Shown in pieces: positions 1-5,259 of a stretch of 5,259 bases of DNA. The translations under genes and the position numbers were made by a program. Below the pieces are notes generated by a model, which was given only the letters and a program-made list of their open reading frames with translations, searched no databases and was not told the origin of the DNA. How positions within the stretch are numbered: position 1 is the stretch's first letter; every line of letters begins with the position of its first letter. The stretch lies in NCBI GenBank assembly GCA_021784375.1, contig JAJXSV010000184.1, positions 1-5,259 of the forward strand. Direction: 5' to 3'. Origin of the DNA: Actinomycetes bacterium. GTDB lineage: Bacteria > Actinomycetota > Actinomycetes > S36-B12 > UBA5976.

Positions 1-1027
1 ATCTCACGGCATCAGCCAGCGGCACGTCCGCTGCCGAGGCGATCTGCAGCACCTCCAGCCCGGTGGCCGCTTCGACCATGGCCGTGCAGGTCGCATCGCC
101 CGCCCCCAGGTCGCGCGCCAACTCCGCCAGGAAGGTGTGGTCGACGGTGGAGCGGGACGAATGCAGGTCCATGTGTCCCGCTGCCAGCTTCGCGACCTTG
201 GCGAATCCACCACAGATGGTGAGCCTCGGCACGGGGTGGCGACGCAGGTGCTTGAGCACGGCGCCCGCGAAGTCGCCCATGTCCAGGAGCGCCACCTCGG
301 GCAGGCCGTAGACCTCGCGCGCCACCCGCTCTGACGTCGAACCGGTGGCCGCCGCGACGTGCTGCTGCCCGGACGCCACCGCCACATCGATGCCGAGGCG
401 GATGCTCTCGATCCAGGCCGAGCACGAGTACGGCACCACGACGCCGGTGGTTCCGAGCACCGAGAGCCCGCCGTGGATGCCGATGCGCGGATTCCACGTG
501 TGTGTCGCCAATTCGGCACCATGGTCGATGCTGATCTCGACCTCGAGGTCGAGTGGCGCGTGAGGGGCCAACGCCTGCAGGTTCTCGCGAATGAGCTGTC
601 GCGGAACGGGGTTGATGGCGGGCTCGCCAACTGCGAGTGGCAGCCCGGCGATCGTCACCGTGCCCACGCCCTGGCCGGCGAGGAAGCGAAGTCCCGATCC
701 GGCCGGCGCCCGCCTGAGCGTCGCGCGGACCACGGCACCATGGGTGACGTCCGGATCGTCTCCGGCGTCCTTCGTCACCGCAGCCATGGCGCTGACGATG
801 TCCCCGGCCGAGTCCCGCACCACATCCTGGAAGGTCAAGGCGAATGCCGGTGTGCGCCCGAGCGGCAGCACGATGGGGACGGGATCGGGGAACTCACCGC
901 TGAGCAGCGCGCTGTAGGCGGCCTTGGCTGCCGCCGTCGCGCAGGCACCAGTGGTCCAGCCCGCCCGAAGACCCGAGGACTGCAATTGGCCACGCCGCCC
1001 CCCGGCGGCGCGCTCGGAGGACGCCAT
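1..1027 (-). CDS. cbiD: Cobalt-precorrin-5B C1-methyltransferase CbiD, C-terminus off window
   Basis: CbiD methylates C-1 of the corrin ring with S-adenosylmethionine in the cobalt-first (anaerobic) branch of cobalamin synthesis in the cytoplasm. Reading leftward from ATG at 1027 gives 342 codons with no stop. Family blocks seen in order: RAGWTTGACATAAAKAA (residues 21-37), KDAGDDPDVTHGA (86-98), GQGVGTVTIAGLP (118-130), GEPAINPVPR (134-143), NPRIGIHGGLSVLGTTGVV (179-197), LLDMGDF (247-253), and a CGGFAKVAKLAAGHMDLH block near 268-285. Homologues are usually about 350-380 residues, so only the last few tens are missing. The start codon overlaps the cbiC stop (TGATG), implying translational coupling and one transcript. 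No truncation or frameshift is seen in the visible part. Family assignment is very secure. The first ~18 residues (Ala/Gly/Arg/Ser-rich) are not conserved family sequence, so a slightly later start cannot be excluded. Confidence 0.96.
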   Translation of the reverse strand, partial: MASSERAAGGRRGQLQSSGLRAGWTTGACATAAAKAAYSALLSGEFPDPVPIVLPLGRTPAFALTFQDVVRDSAGDIVSAMAAVTKDAGDDPDVTHGAVVRATLRRAPAGSGLRFLAGQGVGTVTIAGLPLAVGEPAINPVPRQLIRENLQALAPHAPLDLEVEISIDHGAELATHTWNPRIGIHGGLSVLGTTGVVVPYSCSAWIESIRLGIDVAVASGQQHVAAATGSTSERVAREVYGLPEVALLDMGDFAGAVLKHLRRHPVPRLTICGGFAKVAKLAAGHMDLHSSRSTVDHTFLAELARDLGAGDATCTAMVEAATGLEVLQIASAADVPLADAVR

Positions 1028-1665
1028 CAGCTCGCACCGCCCGCAATCGCATTGATGGCCGACGCGGCAATCGCACTCCCGCCGCGACGACCGTGCACGG
1101 TCAGGTACTCGAGGCCGAGGGGATTGGCGGCAAGTGCCAGCTTGGCTTCGGTGGCTCCGACGAAGCCGACGGGGATGCCGATGACAGCAGCGGGGACCAG
1201 CGCTCGCCCGGCCACCAGTTCGAGGAGATGGAACAGCGCGGTTGGAGCGTTCCCGATCGCCACCACAGCTCCGGCCAGGCGGTCAGCCCACAGTTCCACG
1301 GCGGCCGCAGCCTTGGTGGTGCCCAAGCGCAGCGCCAGTGCGGGCACGTCCGGATTCGACAGCATGCAGATGACCTCGTTGCCCGCGGGCAGCCGCGATC
1401 GGATGATCCCGCTGGCCACCATCTGGGAATCGCAGAGGATCGGCGCTCCACCTTGCAGCGCCATGCGCGCCTGGGCGACGACCTGCGGGCTGTACGCCAG
1501 GTCGTCCACGAGATCGGGTTGGGCGGCCGCATGGATCATGCGGACCACCACCTCGGCGATGTCGGCCGGCAGGTGATCCAGGCGCGCTTCACGACGGATG
1601 ATCGCGAATGACTCCCGGTAGATCGCATCGCCGTTCTTCACGTAGTCGTAGCGGACCTCTGACAC
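1027..1665 (-). CDS. cbiC: Precorrin-8X / cobalt-precorrin-8 methylmutase (CbiC/CobH)
   Basis: The enzyme moves the methyl group from C-11 to C-12 of the corrin ring, giving (cobalt-)hydrogenobyrinate. The 212-residue product matches the family's usual length of about 210. Seen in order: YDYVKNGDAIYRESFAIIR (7-25), RMIHAAAQPDLVDDL (42-56) whose His45 aligns with the catalytic histidine of CobH, ILCDSQMVASGI (76-87), AIGNAPTALFHLLEL (136-150), IPVGFVGATEAKLAL (164-178), and the glycine-rich GRRGGSAIAASAINAIAG (192-209). I chose GTG at 1665-1663 because a strong Shine-Dalgarno GGAGGAGG sits about 5 bases upstream. An in-frame ATG at 1689 would add eight residues but has no such site. Its stop overlaps the cbiD start. 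The symbol cbiC rather than cobH is used because CbiD, its partner here, marks the cobalt-early route. Confidence 0.96.
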   Translation of the reverse strand: MSEVRYDYVKNGDAIYRESFAIIRREARLDHLPADIAEVVVRMIHAAAQPDLVDDLAYSPQVVAQARMALQGGAPILCDSQMVASGIIRSRLPAGNEVICMLSNPDVPALALRLGTTKAAAAVELWADRLAGAVVAIGNAPTALFHLLELVAGRALVPAAVIGIPVGFVGATEAKLALAANPLGLEYLTVHGRRGGSAIAASAINAIAGGAS

Positions 1666-1685
1666 GGCTACCTCCTCCACGCAGG

Positions 1686-1709
1686 GCATCACGCCTGATC
1701 GCATGATGC
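1686..1709. repeat. Imperfect inverted repeat just upstream of cbiC
   Basis: GCATCACGC (1686-1694) and GCATGATGC (1701-1709) are inverted copies matching at eight of nine positions around a six-base centre. The element sits about 8 bases beyond the cbiC Shine-Dalgarno site, so it would lie in the 5' leader or at the promoter. An operator or a leader hairpin is possible; chance is also possible for so short an element. Confidence 0.35.
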
Positions 1710-1763
1710 TCGTCGGCCCCGACATGCGGACGTCGATCGGGTCCTCGCAATCCGGCAGCGGCC

Positions 1764-1776
1764 GTCGATCATCGAC
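1764..1776. repeat. Perfect 13-base palindrome GTCGAT-C-ATCGAC
   Basis: Two six-base arms flank a single central base, about 100 bases upstream of the cbiC start. The related nonamer TCGATGATC (its minus-strand core) recurs on the plus strand at 1915-1923. The arrangement is like a dimeric repressor site, but no regulator gene is in the window and the role is unproven. Confidence 0.35.
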
Positions 1777-1940
1777 TGCACGCGCAGACTGTCCTGCTGC
1801 ATCGGTGATGAACACTAGCGACGGCACCACCGCCATCATCGCGTGACATGGACGCTCACTGCGGTGGTCGGACGCCGTGCGGAGGCCATGGTGCGCCAAC
1901 CGCGCGCCGTGCCATCGATGATCAAGAACACCTTTAGTAG

Positions 1941-1958
1941 CAGGGCCTTTTGGCCCTG
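1941..1958. repeat. Strong hairpin CAGGGCC-TTTT-GGCCCTG
   Basis: A perfect 7-bp GC-rich stem with a four-T loop lies about 45 bases before the riboswitch core. No run of T follows on either strand, so it is not a canonical intrinsic terminator. It may be a U-less terminator, an operator, or part of the 5' leader of the riboswitch transcript if transcription starts upstream of it. Confidence 0.45.
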
Positions 1959-1994
1959 ATCGCGCAGCATATGGCGCGAACATTGACGCGCCTG

Positions 1995-2165
1995 TGGGCA
2001 TGTGGTTTGCTCGCGCCGCTGTACGACGGCAGTGAAGGAAGTCGGTGCGATACCGACGCGGTCCCGCCACTGTAACCGGGGAGAAACCCTCGAAGAGGCC
2101 ACTATCGCTTGGCGATGGGAAGGCTGGGGGCGACATCGATCCGGGAGCCAGGAGACTTCGGCCGT
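1995..2165 (+). promoter_or_regulatory. Cobalamin (B12) riboswitch aptamer
   Basis: The core of the cobalamin riboswitch family (RF00174) is visible on the plus strand in the right order. A GGAA-GTCGGTG segment is followed by the P3 stem GTCGG/CCGAC (2041-2045 with 2053-2057). The B12 box CCCGCCACTGTAA lies at 2063-2075. GCCACT (2098-2103) is followed by the small hairpin ATCGC-TTG-GCGAT (2104-2116) and GGGAAGGC (2117-2124). The 3' signature GCCAGGAGAC lies at 2147-2156. A short GCCG/CGGC stem around 2016-2031 fits the 5' helix. It faces the permease gene and away from cbiC. Known members bind cobalamin, usually adenosylcobalamin, and turn genes off when the vitamin is abundant. The 5' and 3' limits (P1 helix) are approximate. 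Confidence 0.95.
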
Positions 2166-2381
2166 CGCTCCCTCGAACCGGGGCGTGGACACCCCGAGGA
2201 AGGTCAGGCCGCCCATGGCGCGCACACCTCTGCCCGTAATCGCACACCGGTCACGCAATGCCCTCGCGCGTTGCCGACTCCACCACAGGCACTCGCCCTC
2301 AGGCGGCGCCTCCCCCTTGCGCATTGGCTCGGCTGCGGTCCGTGGCTGCGCGTCGGCGGCCGCCATGATCGGGGAACCTCG
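2166..2381 (+). promoter_or_regulatory. Long leader / putative expression platform before the permease
   Basis: About 215 bases separate the aptamer from the permease ATG, and no credible small gene is seen here. A bulged hairpin can form at 2171-2199: CCTC (2171-2174) with GAGG (2196-2199), and GGGG (2180-2183) with CCCC (2192-2195). No U-tract terminator is visible, so control by blocking ribosome binding, or by a factor-dependent terminator, is more likely. The only Shine-Dalgarno-like site is GGGGA at 2371-2375, six bases before the ATG. TCCCC at 2311-2315 is complementary to it, but five pairs is weak evidence. A 10-base palindrome GGCGGCCGCC lies at 2355-2364. Confidence 0.5.
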
Positions 2382-3908
2382 ATGAGTGCCGCAGCACGTG
2401 AACGTGTCGGGGTCATCGAGACGCGTGGCATCGACCCGGTTCCGGACGATGAGCGTCATGGCAAGGCGATTGACCTGTTCTGGATGTGGTTCGGCGCCAA
2501 CATGGGCGTGCTCGGGATGACGATGGGCGCGGCGCTCGTGACCTTCAACGGTCTCAACGTCGTGCAGTCGATCATCGTGTCCGCGCTCGGATCCGCGGGG
2601 TCGTTCCTCCTCGTCGCGATCCTCAGCCTGGCCGGCAAGCGTGGTGGGGCCCCGGGGTTGACGCTCTCCCGGGCGGTCTTCGGCGTCCGTGGCAACTGGG
2701 TTCCGACCCTCGTCTCCTGGCTCGGCTTCGTGGGCTGGGAGACGGTGATGTGCACCACGGCCGCCTACGCGCTGCTTGCCGTGCTGGGCTTGGCCGGGAT
2801 CACGGCCACCACCTTCGTGACGGCTGCCTGCGTCGCCATCATCGTGGCCATTGCGGCGCTCATCGGCCTCTTCGGCCACGCCACCATCATGTGGATCCAG
2901 AAGTGGCTGACCTGGGTCTTCGGTGCTTTGACCGTGGTCGTCGTGCTCTTCCTCACGGTCACCGTCAACTGGTCAGCGGCGCTCAGCAGGCCGGCAGGGT
3001 CCTGGACGGCGGTCATGTGGGGCATGGGCTTCATCGCCGCTGGCACCGGACTGGGGTGGTTGTCCGCTGGTCCTGACTACACGCGCTACCTCCCCCGCAG
3101 CGTCCGTTCGAGCCGGGTGGTGTGTGCTTCGGTCCTGGGCGCGTCCCTTCCCCTGGTGCTCCTGCTTGCCATGGGTGCACTGATGGCCGTGGGAGACAGC
3201 AAGCTGGCCGCCGCCAACGACCCGGTGGGTGCCATCGGTGCGGCGCTCCCGAGTTGGATGCTCGTCCCCTACCTGATCACGGCGATCTTCGGGCTGGTTG
3301 CCGCGGCCGACCTCTCGATGTACTCGTCGGGGCTCAACCTCCTCACGGGTGGCATCAAGGTGCGACGGACGTCAGCGGTGGGAGTCGACGCCGTCCTGAT
3401 CCTGGCCGGGGGCCTCTACGTGACCGTCGTCGCACAGGACTTCTACGGACCCTTCATCACCTTCCTCACCCTGCTGGCCGTGCCGCTCACGGCCTGGGCT
3501 GGCGTCTTCCTCGTCGACATGATCGGACGTCGCTGGTACGACCCGCTGGGGCTCGTCGACACCCGCGTCGGCTCGCCGTACTGGTACCAGCGTGGCCTGA
3601 ACGTCTCGGCGCTCCTGGCATGGGGGCTGGCGACGGCCGCCGGCATCTGCTTCACGAGCGCGCAGGCAGGGTCCTCCGTATGGTTCTCGGGCCCGTGGTC
3701 CGGGACCTGGGTCGGCGAGCATGCGCTGGGCTGGCTGGTGGCTGGGCTCTTCGGGGCGCTGGCCTACCACGTGTCCCGCACGGTGGCCCACCAGCAGACC
3801 CACTTCGTCCAGCCCACGGAGGGCCCCGCGGCCCCGCGACCTGCGCACGACGATCTCCTCACGAGCGCCACGACGAGCCCAGCGGCGTCGAGCCAGACGC
3901 ATGCCTGA
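2382..3908 (+). CDS. NCS1-family permease (cytosine/purine/vitamin type), B12-riboswitch controlled
   Basis: This is an integral membrane symporter of the nucleobase:cation symporter-1 family (Transp_cyt_pur domain), 508 residues with about 12 hydrophobic spans near 31-55, 59-83, 107-137, 141-165, 175-196, 208-228, 246-271, 291-310, 331-351, 355-380, 406-427 and 445-464. Family hallmarks are the N-terminal IETRGIDPVPDDERHG (12-27), LFWMWFGANMG (32-42), LSRAVFGVRGNWVPTLVSWLGFVGWE (95-120 region), AGPDYTRYLPR (229-239), and a DLSMYSSGLNLLTGGIKVRR block (310-329). NCS1 members carry cytosine, purines, uracil, allantoin, hydantoins, thiamin or pyridoxine; the substrate cannot be read from sequence. 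The ATG at 2382 places the conserved N-terminus correctly; the upstream open frame runs into the riboswitch. The last ~40 residues are a Pro/Ala/Thr/Ser-rich hydrophilic tail. The cobalamin aptamer upstream and the overlapping kinase suggest uptake of a cobalamin-related building block such as a benzimidazole or alpha-ribazole (inference). Confidence 0.92.
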   Translation: MSAAARERVGVIETRGIDPVPDDERHGKAIDLFWMWFGANMGVLGMTMGAALVTFNGLNVVQSIIVSALGSAGSFLLVAILSLAGKRGGAPGLTLSRAVFGVRGNWVPTLVSWLGFVGWETVMCTTAAYALLAVLGLAGITATTFVTAACVAIIVAIAALIGLFGHATIMWIQKWLTWVFGALTVVVVLFLTVTVNWSAALSRPAGSWTAVMWGMGFIAAGTGLGWLSAGPDYTRYLPRSVRSSRVVCASVLGASLPLVLLLAMGALMAVGDSKLAAANDPVGAIGAALPSWMLVPYLITAIFGLVAAADLSMYSSGLNLLTGGIKVRRTSAVGVDAVLILAGGLYVTVVAQDFYGPFITFLTLLAVPLTAWAGVFLVDMIGRRWYDPLGLVDTRVGSPYWYQRGLNVSALLAWGLATAAGICFTSAQAGSSVWFSGPWSGTWVGEHALGWLVAGLFGALAYHVSRTVAHQQTHFVQPTEGPAAPRPAHDDLLTSATTSPAASSQTHA

Positions 3909-4860
3909 TGCCGGGCGGGTGATCTCGCTCTGCAGCATCCTGGTCGACCAGGTGCTGGAGGTGCCGGCCATCCCCGAACGGGGCGGTGGCATGCTCGCCA
4001 CCGCAACCCGGTCACTGGTGGGTGGCGGTTTCAATCTGGTGGCGGCAGCGGCGAGGCAGGGCATCGCCACGGTGTACGCGGGCGTTCACGGCACCGGCCG
4101 CAACGGTGACCTGATCCGGGCCGCCCTTGCCCGCGAAGGTGTCCAATCGGCGTCGGCGCCGAGGACGGAAGCCGACAGCGGGTTCTGCCTGGCCATGATC
4201 GAGCCCGACGGCCAACCCACGTTCGTCACCATGCCCGGAGTCGAATCGAGGCTGGCCCCGACCGACCTCGTCGGCCTGGGGATCACCGCGTCCGACGTCG
4301 TCGCGCTCTCGGGTTACGACCTGCTGTACCGGGTGAGCGGGGCGACGATCACGGCCTGGCTGGCCGAGAGCGGGTGGAGCGTCGGAAGCGGACCGCAGGT
4401 CATGCTGGATCCGGGGCCGCTGGTTGCCGAGATCCCGGCGGGGACCCTGGATGCCGTGCTTGCGCGGGTCGGGGTGTTGACGCTGAACCAGCGGGAGGCG
4501 CGCCTGCTCGCGGATGCGCGAGGCGCCTCCGGACGCGATCTGGCGACGGCGTTGCGCGACGGCGCGCGGGTCCCACCGGCCACGACGGTGATCGTGCGCG
4601 AAGGTGCGGACGGATGCTGGGCCCACGGCGGGCTGCTCGAGGACACGATGATCCACGTGCCCGCGCCGAAGGTGAGCGTCGTCGACGCCACGGGCGCCGG
4701 GGATGCGCATTCCGGGGTGCTGGCGTCGGAGCTGCTGCGGGGAGTGTCGTTCGAGGACGCCCTGCTCACCGCCAACCGCGCAGCGGCGTTCTCGGTGACG
4801 CGGAGCGGACCGGCGACCGCTCCAACCTGCGCCGAACTCGCGGGTTGGAGCAGCAGCTGA
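3901..4860 (+). CDS. PfkB/ribokinase-family kinase, candidate alpha-ribazole or nucleoside kinase
   Basis: This predicted cytoplasmic ATP-dependent kinase of the PfkB family has 319 residues, a normal length. Seen: the N-terminal strand VISLCSILVDQVLEVPAIP (7-25) with Asp16 at the usual substrate-contacting place; the di-glycine signature GGGFNLVAAAARQG (41-54); the Mg/phosphate motif NQRE (196-199, NxxE); and the C-terminal signature VDATGAGDAHSG (261-272) with catalytic base Asp268 in the GAGD anion hole. The usual Phe after GAGDA is His270. The family phosphorylates sugars, nucleosides (adenosine, pseudouridine) and vitamin precursors, so substrate is open. Its ATG lies inside the permease stop region (8-base overlap), with no Shine-Dalgarno site, implying translational coupling and the same B12 control. 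An in-frame GTG at 3919 is an alternative start but would cut just before the first strand. Substrate proposals (alpha-ribazole, another nucleoside) are inference from context. Confidence 0.92.
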   Translation: MPDAGRVISLCSILVDQVLEVPAIPERGGGMLATATRSLVGGGFNLVAAAARQGIATVYAGVHGTGRNGDLIRAALAREGVQSASAPRTEADSGFCLAMIEPDGQPTFVTMPGVESRLAPTDLVGLGITASDVVALSGYDLLYRVSGATITAWLAESGWSVGSGPQVMLDPGPLVAEIPAGTLDAVLARVGVLTLNQREARLLADARGASGRDLATALRDGARVPPATTVIVREGADGCWAHGGLLEDTMIHVPAPKVSVVDATGAGDAHSGVLASELLRGVSFEDALLTANRAAAFSVTRSGPATAPTCAELAGWSSS

Positions 4861-4868
4861 CGGTCACC

Positions 4869-4901
4869 CGACGGTGGCTCAGGCCAGGTCGGCCACCGTC
4901 G
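4869..4901. terminator. Candidate bidirectional terminator hairpin between convergent genes
   Basis: CGACGGTGGC (4869-4878) and GCCACCGTCG (4892-4901) form a perfect 10-bp inverted repeat with a 13-base loop. It starts nine bases after the kinase stop and covers the final codons and stop of the convergent minus-strand gene. There is no T-run on either side, as is common for actinobacterial terminators; function is inferred from position and symmetry. Confidence 0.55.
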
Positions 4902-5259
4902 CATGTGCGCCGCGCGTCATGATGGAGTCGAGGATGCGCAGATAGGTCGCTCGGAAGCGCGGGTCCTGCGCCAGGTCACCGAAGAGGCGCTCGTTCTCCA
5001 CGAAGGCCAACGGGTTCGCGCGTTGGCTCTGTGCGATCGGGACCAACTGTTCCTTCAGCGGGTCAACGACCTCGATGGGCTGGCCCTGCTCATCGGTGCC
5101 CTCGGCATAGCGGGCCCAGCTGGCGACCACCGCGACTGAGCGATCGATCTCCCCGCCCGAGGCGAGGTTGTCGCGGATGACGGGCAGCAGCCACTTGGGG
5201 ATGCGGTCCGACGACTCGGCACACAGGCGGGCCAGGGTGTCGCGCACCTCGGGGTTGCC
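4879..5259 (-). CDS. Mannitol dehydrogenase family oxidoreductase, C-terminal part only
   Basis: The 126 visible residues up to TGA at 4881-4879 match the C-terminal domain of the long-chain mannitol dehydrogenase family. These are NAD(P)-dependent enzymes that interconvert polyols or aldonates and ketoses, such as mannitol/fructose or mannonate/fructuronate. Clues are NPEVRDTLARLCAESSDRIP near the window edge, KWLLPVIRDNLASGG following it, a WARY segment, DPLKEQL, then FVENERLFGDLAQDPRF and the terminal helix. The frame is open through the right edge, so a GTG at 5247 is an internal Val and not the start. The nucleotide-binding half lies outside the window, so mannitol 2-dehydrogenase, fructuronate reductase (UxuB) and arabinitol dehydrogenase cannot be told apart. 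It is convergent with the kinase, 18 bases apart, and has no evident link to cobalamin. Confidence 0.85.
   Translation of the reverse strand, partial: GNPEVRDTLARLCAESSDRIPKWLLPVIRDNLASGGEIDRSVAVVASWARYAEGTDEQGQPIEVVDPLKEQLVPIAQSQRANPLAFVENERLFGDLAQDPRFRATYLRILDSIMTRGAHATVADLA

Larger units (their letters stand above)
1666..1994. other. Divergent intergenic region between cbiC and the riboswitch leader
   Basis: About 330 bases lie between the cbiC start and the riboswitch aptamer. The cbiC frame stays open upstream through this stretch, but its translation resembles no part of the CbiC family and its codon third positions are less G/C-biased than in the neighbouring genes, so I read it as non-coding. 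It must hold the promoters for both directions. I could not identify a convincing -35/-10 pair on either strand; the closest is a TANNNT-type TAGTGT on the minus strand at 1817-1812 without a good -35. Three dyad symmetries lie here (1686-1709, 1764-1776, 1941-1958) and are listed separately. No minus-strand cobalamin riboswitch is seen. Confidence 0.7.

Noticed and set aside
359..1576. A 405-codon open frame on the plus strand
   Set aside because: It lies antisense across cbiC and cbiD, whose family motifs are unmistakable on the minus strand. Its translation is Arg/Ala/Gly-rich without any recognisable motif, as expected of a high-GC shadow frame.
1983..2011. TTGACG as a possible -35 box for the permease transcript
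   Set aside because: No -10 hexamer is found at suitable spacing, and transcription from here would begin inside the aptamer and remove its 5' helix.
1690..2247. Upstream in-frame extension of cbiC (including ATG codons at 1689 and 1848)
   Set aside because: The extension does not resemble the methylmutase family, would read backward through the riboswitch, and the GTG at 1665 has an excellent Shine-Dalgarno site and gives the standard length.
2109..2381. Upstream in-frame extension of the permease to an ATG at 2109
   Set aside because: That ATG falls inside the conserved riboswitch core (GATGGGAAGG), and the added residues are unlike NCS1 N-termini; the conserved N-terminal motif starts shortly after ATG 2382.
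2002..2385. A 127-codon plus-strand frame across the riboswitch and leader
   Set aside because: It begins at the aptamer and overlaps all of its conserved elements. The translation is low-complexity Arg/Ala/Ser-rich with no family resemblance.
1836..2879. A 347-codon minus-strand frame over the leader and start of the permease
   Set aside because: It is antisense to the riboswitch and to clearly coding permease sequence, and is rich in Arg, Glu, Gly and His with no motif.
4012..4710. A 232-codon minus-strand frame inside the kinase
   Set aside because: It is antisense to the PfkB gene, which carries all its signatures in order; a shadow frame.

Overview
The window is GC-rich and compactly packed. 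Its gene content (anaerobic-type cobalamin ring genes, a cobalamin riboswitch, GTG starts, weak Shine-Dalgarno sites) suggests a high-GC Gram-positive actinobacterium, possibly of the Propionibacteriaceae. The phylum is inferred from composition and content; the family is a guess. I see no RNA gene other than the riboswitch, no insertion sequence, no CRISPR array and no sign of recent transfer.

Layout. On the minus strand, positions 1-1665 hold two corrin-ring genes read right to left: cbiC (precorrin-8X methylmutase family, 1665-1027) and cbiD (C1-methyltransferase, 1027 running off the left edge). They are joined by a TGATG stop/start overlap. From 1666 to about 1994 there is a gene-free divergent region with several inverted repeats. 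On the plus strand, about 1995-2165 is a textbook cobalamin (B12) riboswitch, followed by a leader of roughly 215 bases. Then come an NCS1-family (nucleobase/vitamin-type) permease at 2382-3908 and a PfkB/ribokinase-family kinase at 3901-4860, overlapping by 8 bases. The right end (5259-4879, minus) is the C-terminal part of a mannitol-dehydrogenase-family oxidoreductase, convergent with the kinase. A 10-bp inverted repeat lies across the convergent junction.

How they may work together. The riboswitch points toward the permease-kinase pair, not toward cbiC-cbiD, so uptake and phosphorylation of some compound appears to be shut down when cobalamin is plentiful. A nucleobase/nucleoside-type transporter plus a ribokinase-family kinase, beside corrin-ring genes and under B12 control, fits salvage of a lower-ligand precursor of cobalamin such as alpha-ribazole (import, then 5'-phosphorylation). 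That would be a functional counterpart of the Firmicute CblT/CblS system built from different families. This assignment is inference; the families and the riboswitch are read from sequence. The mannitol-dehydrogenase-like gene looks unrelated.
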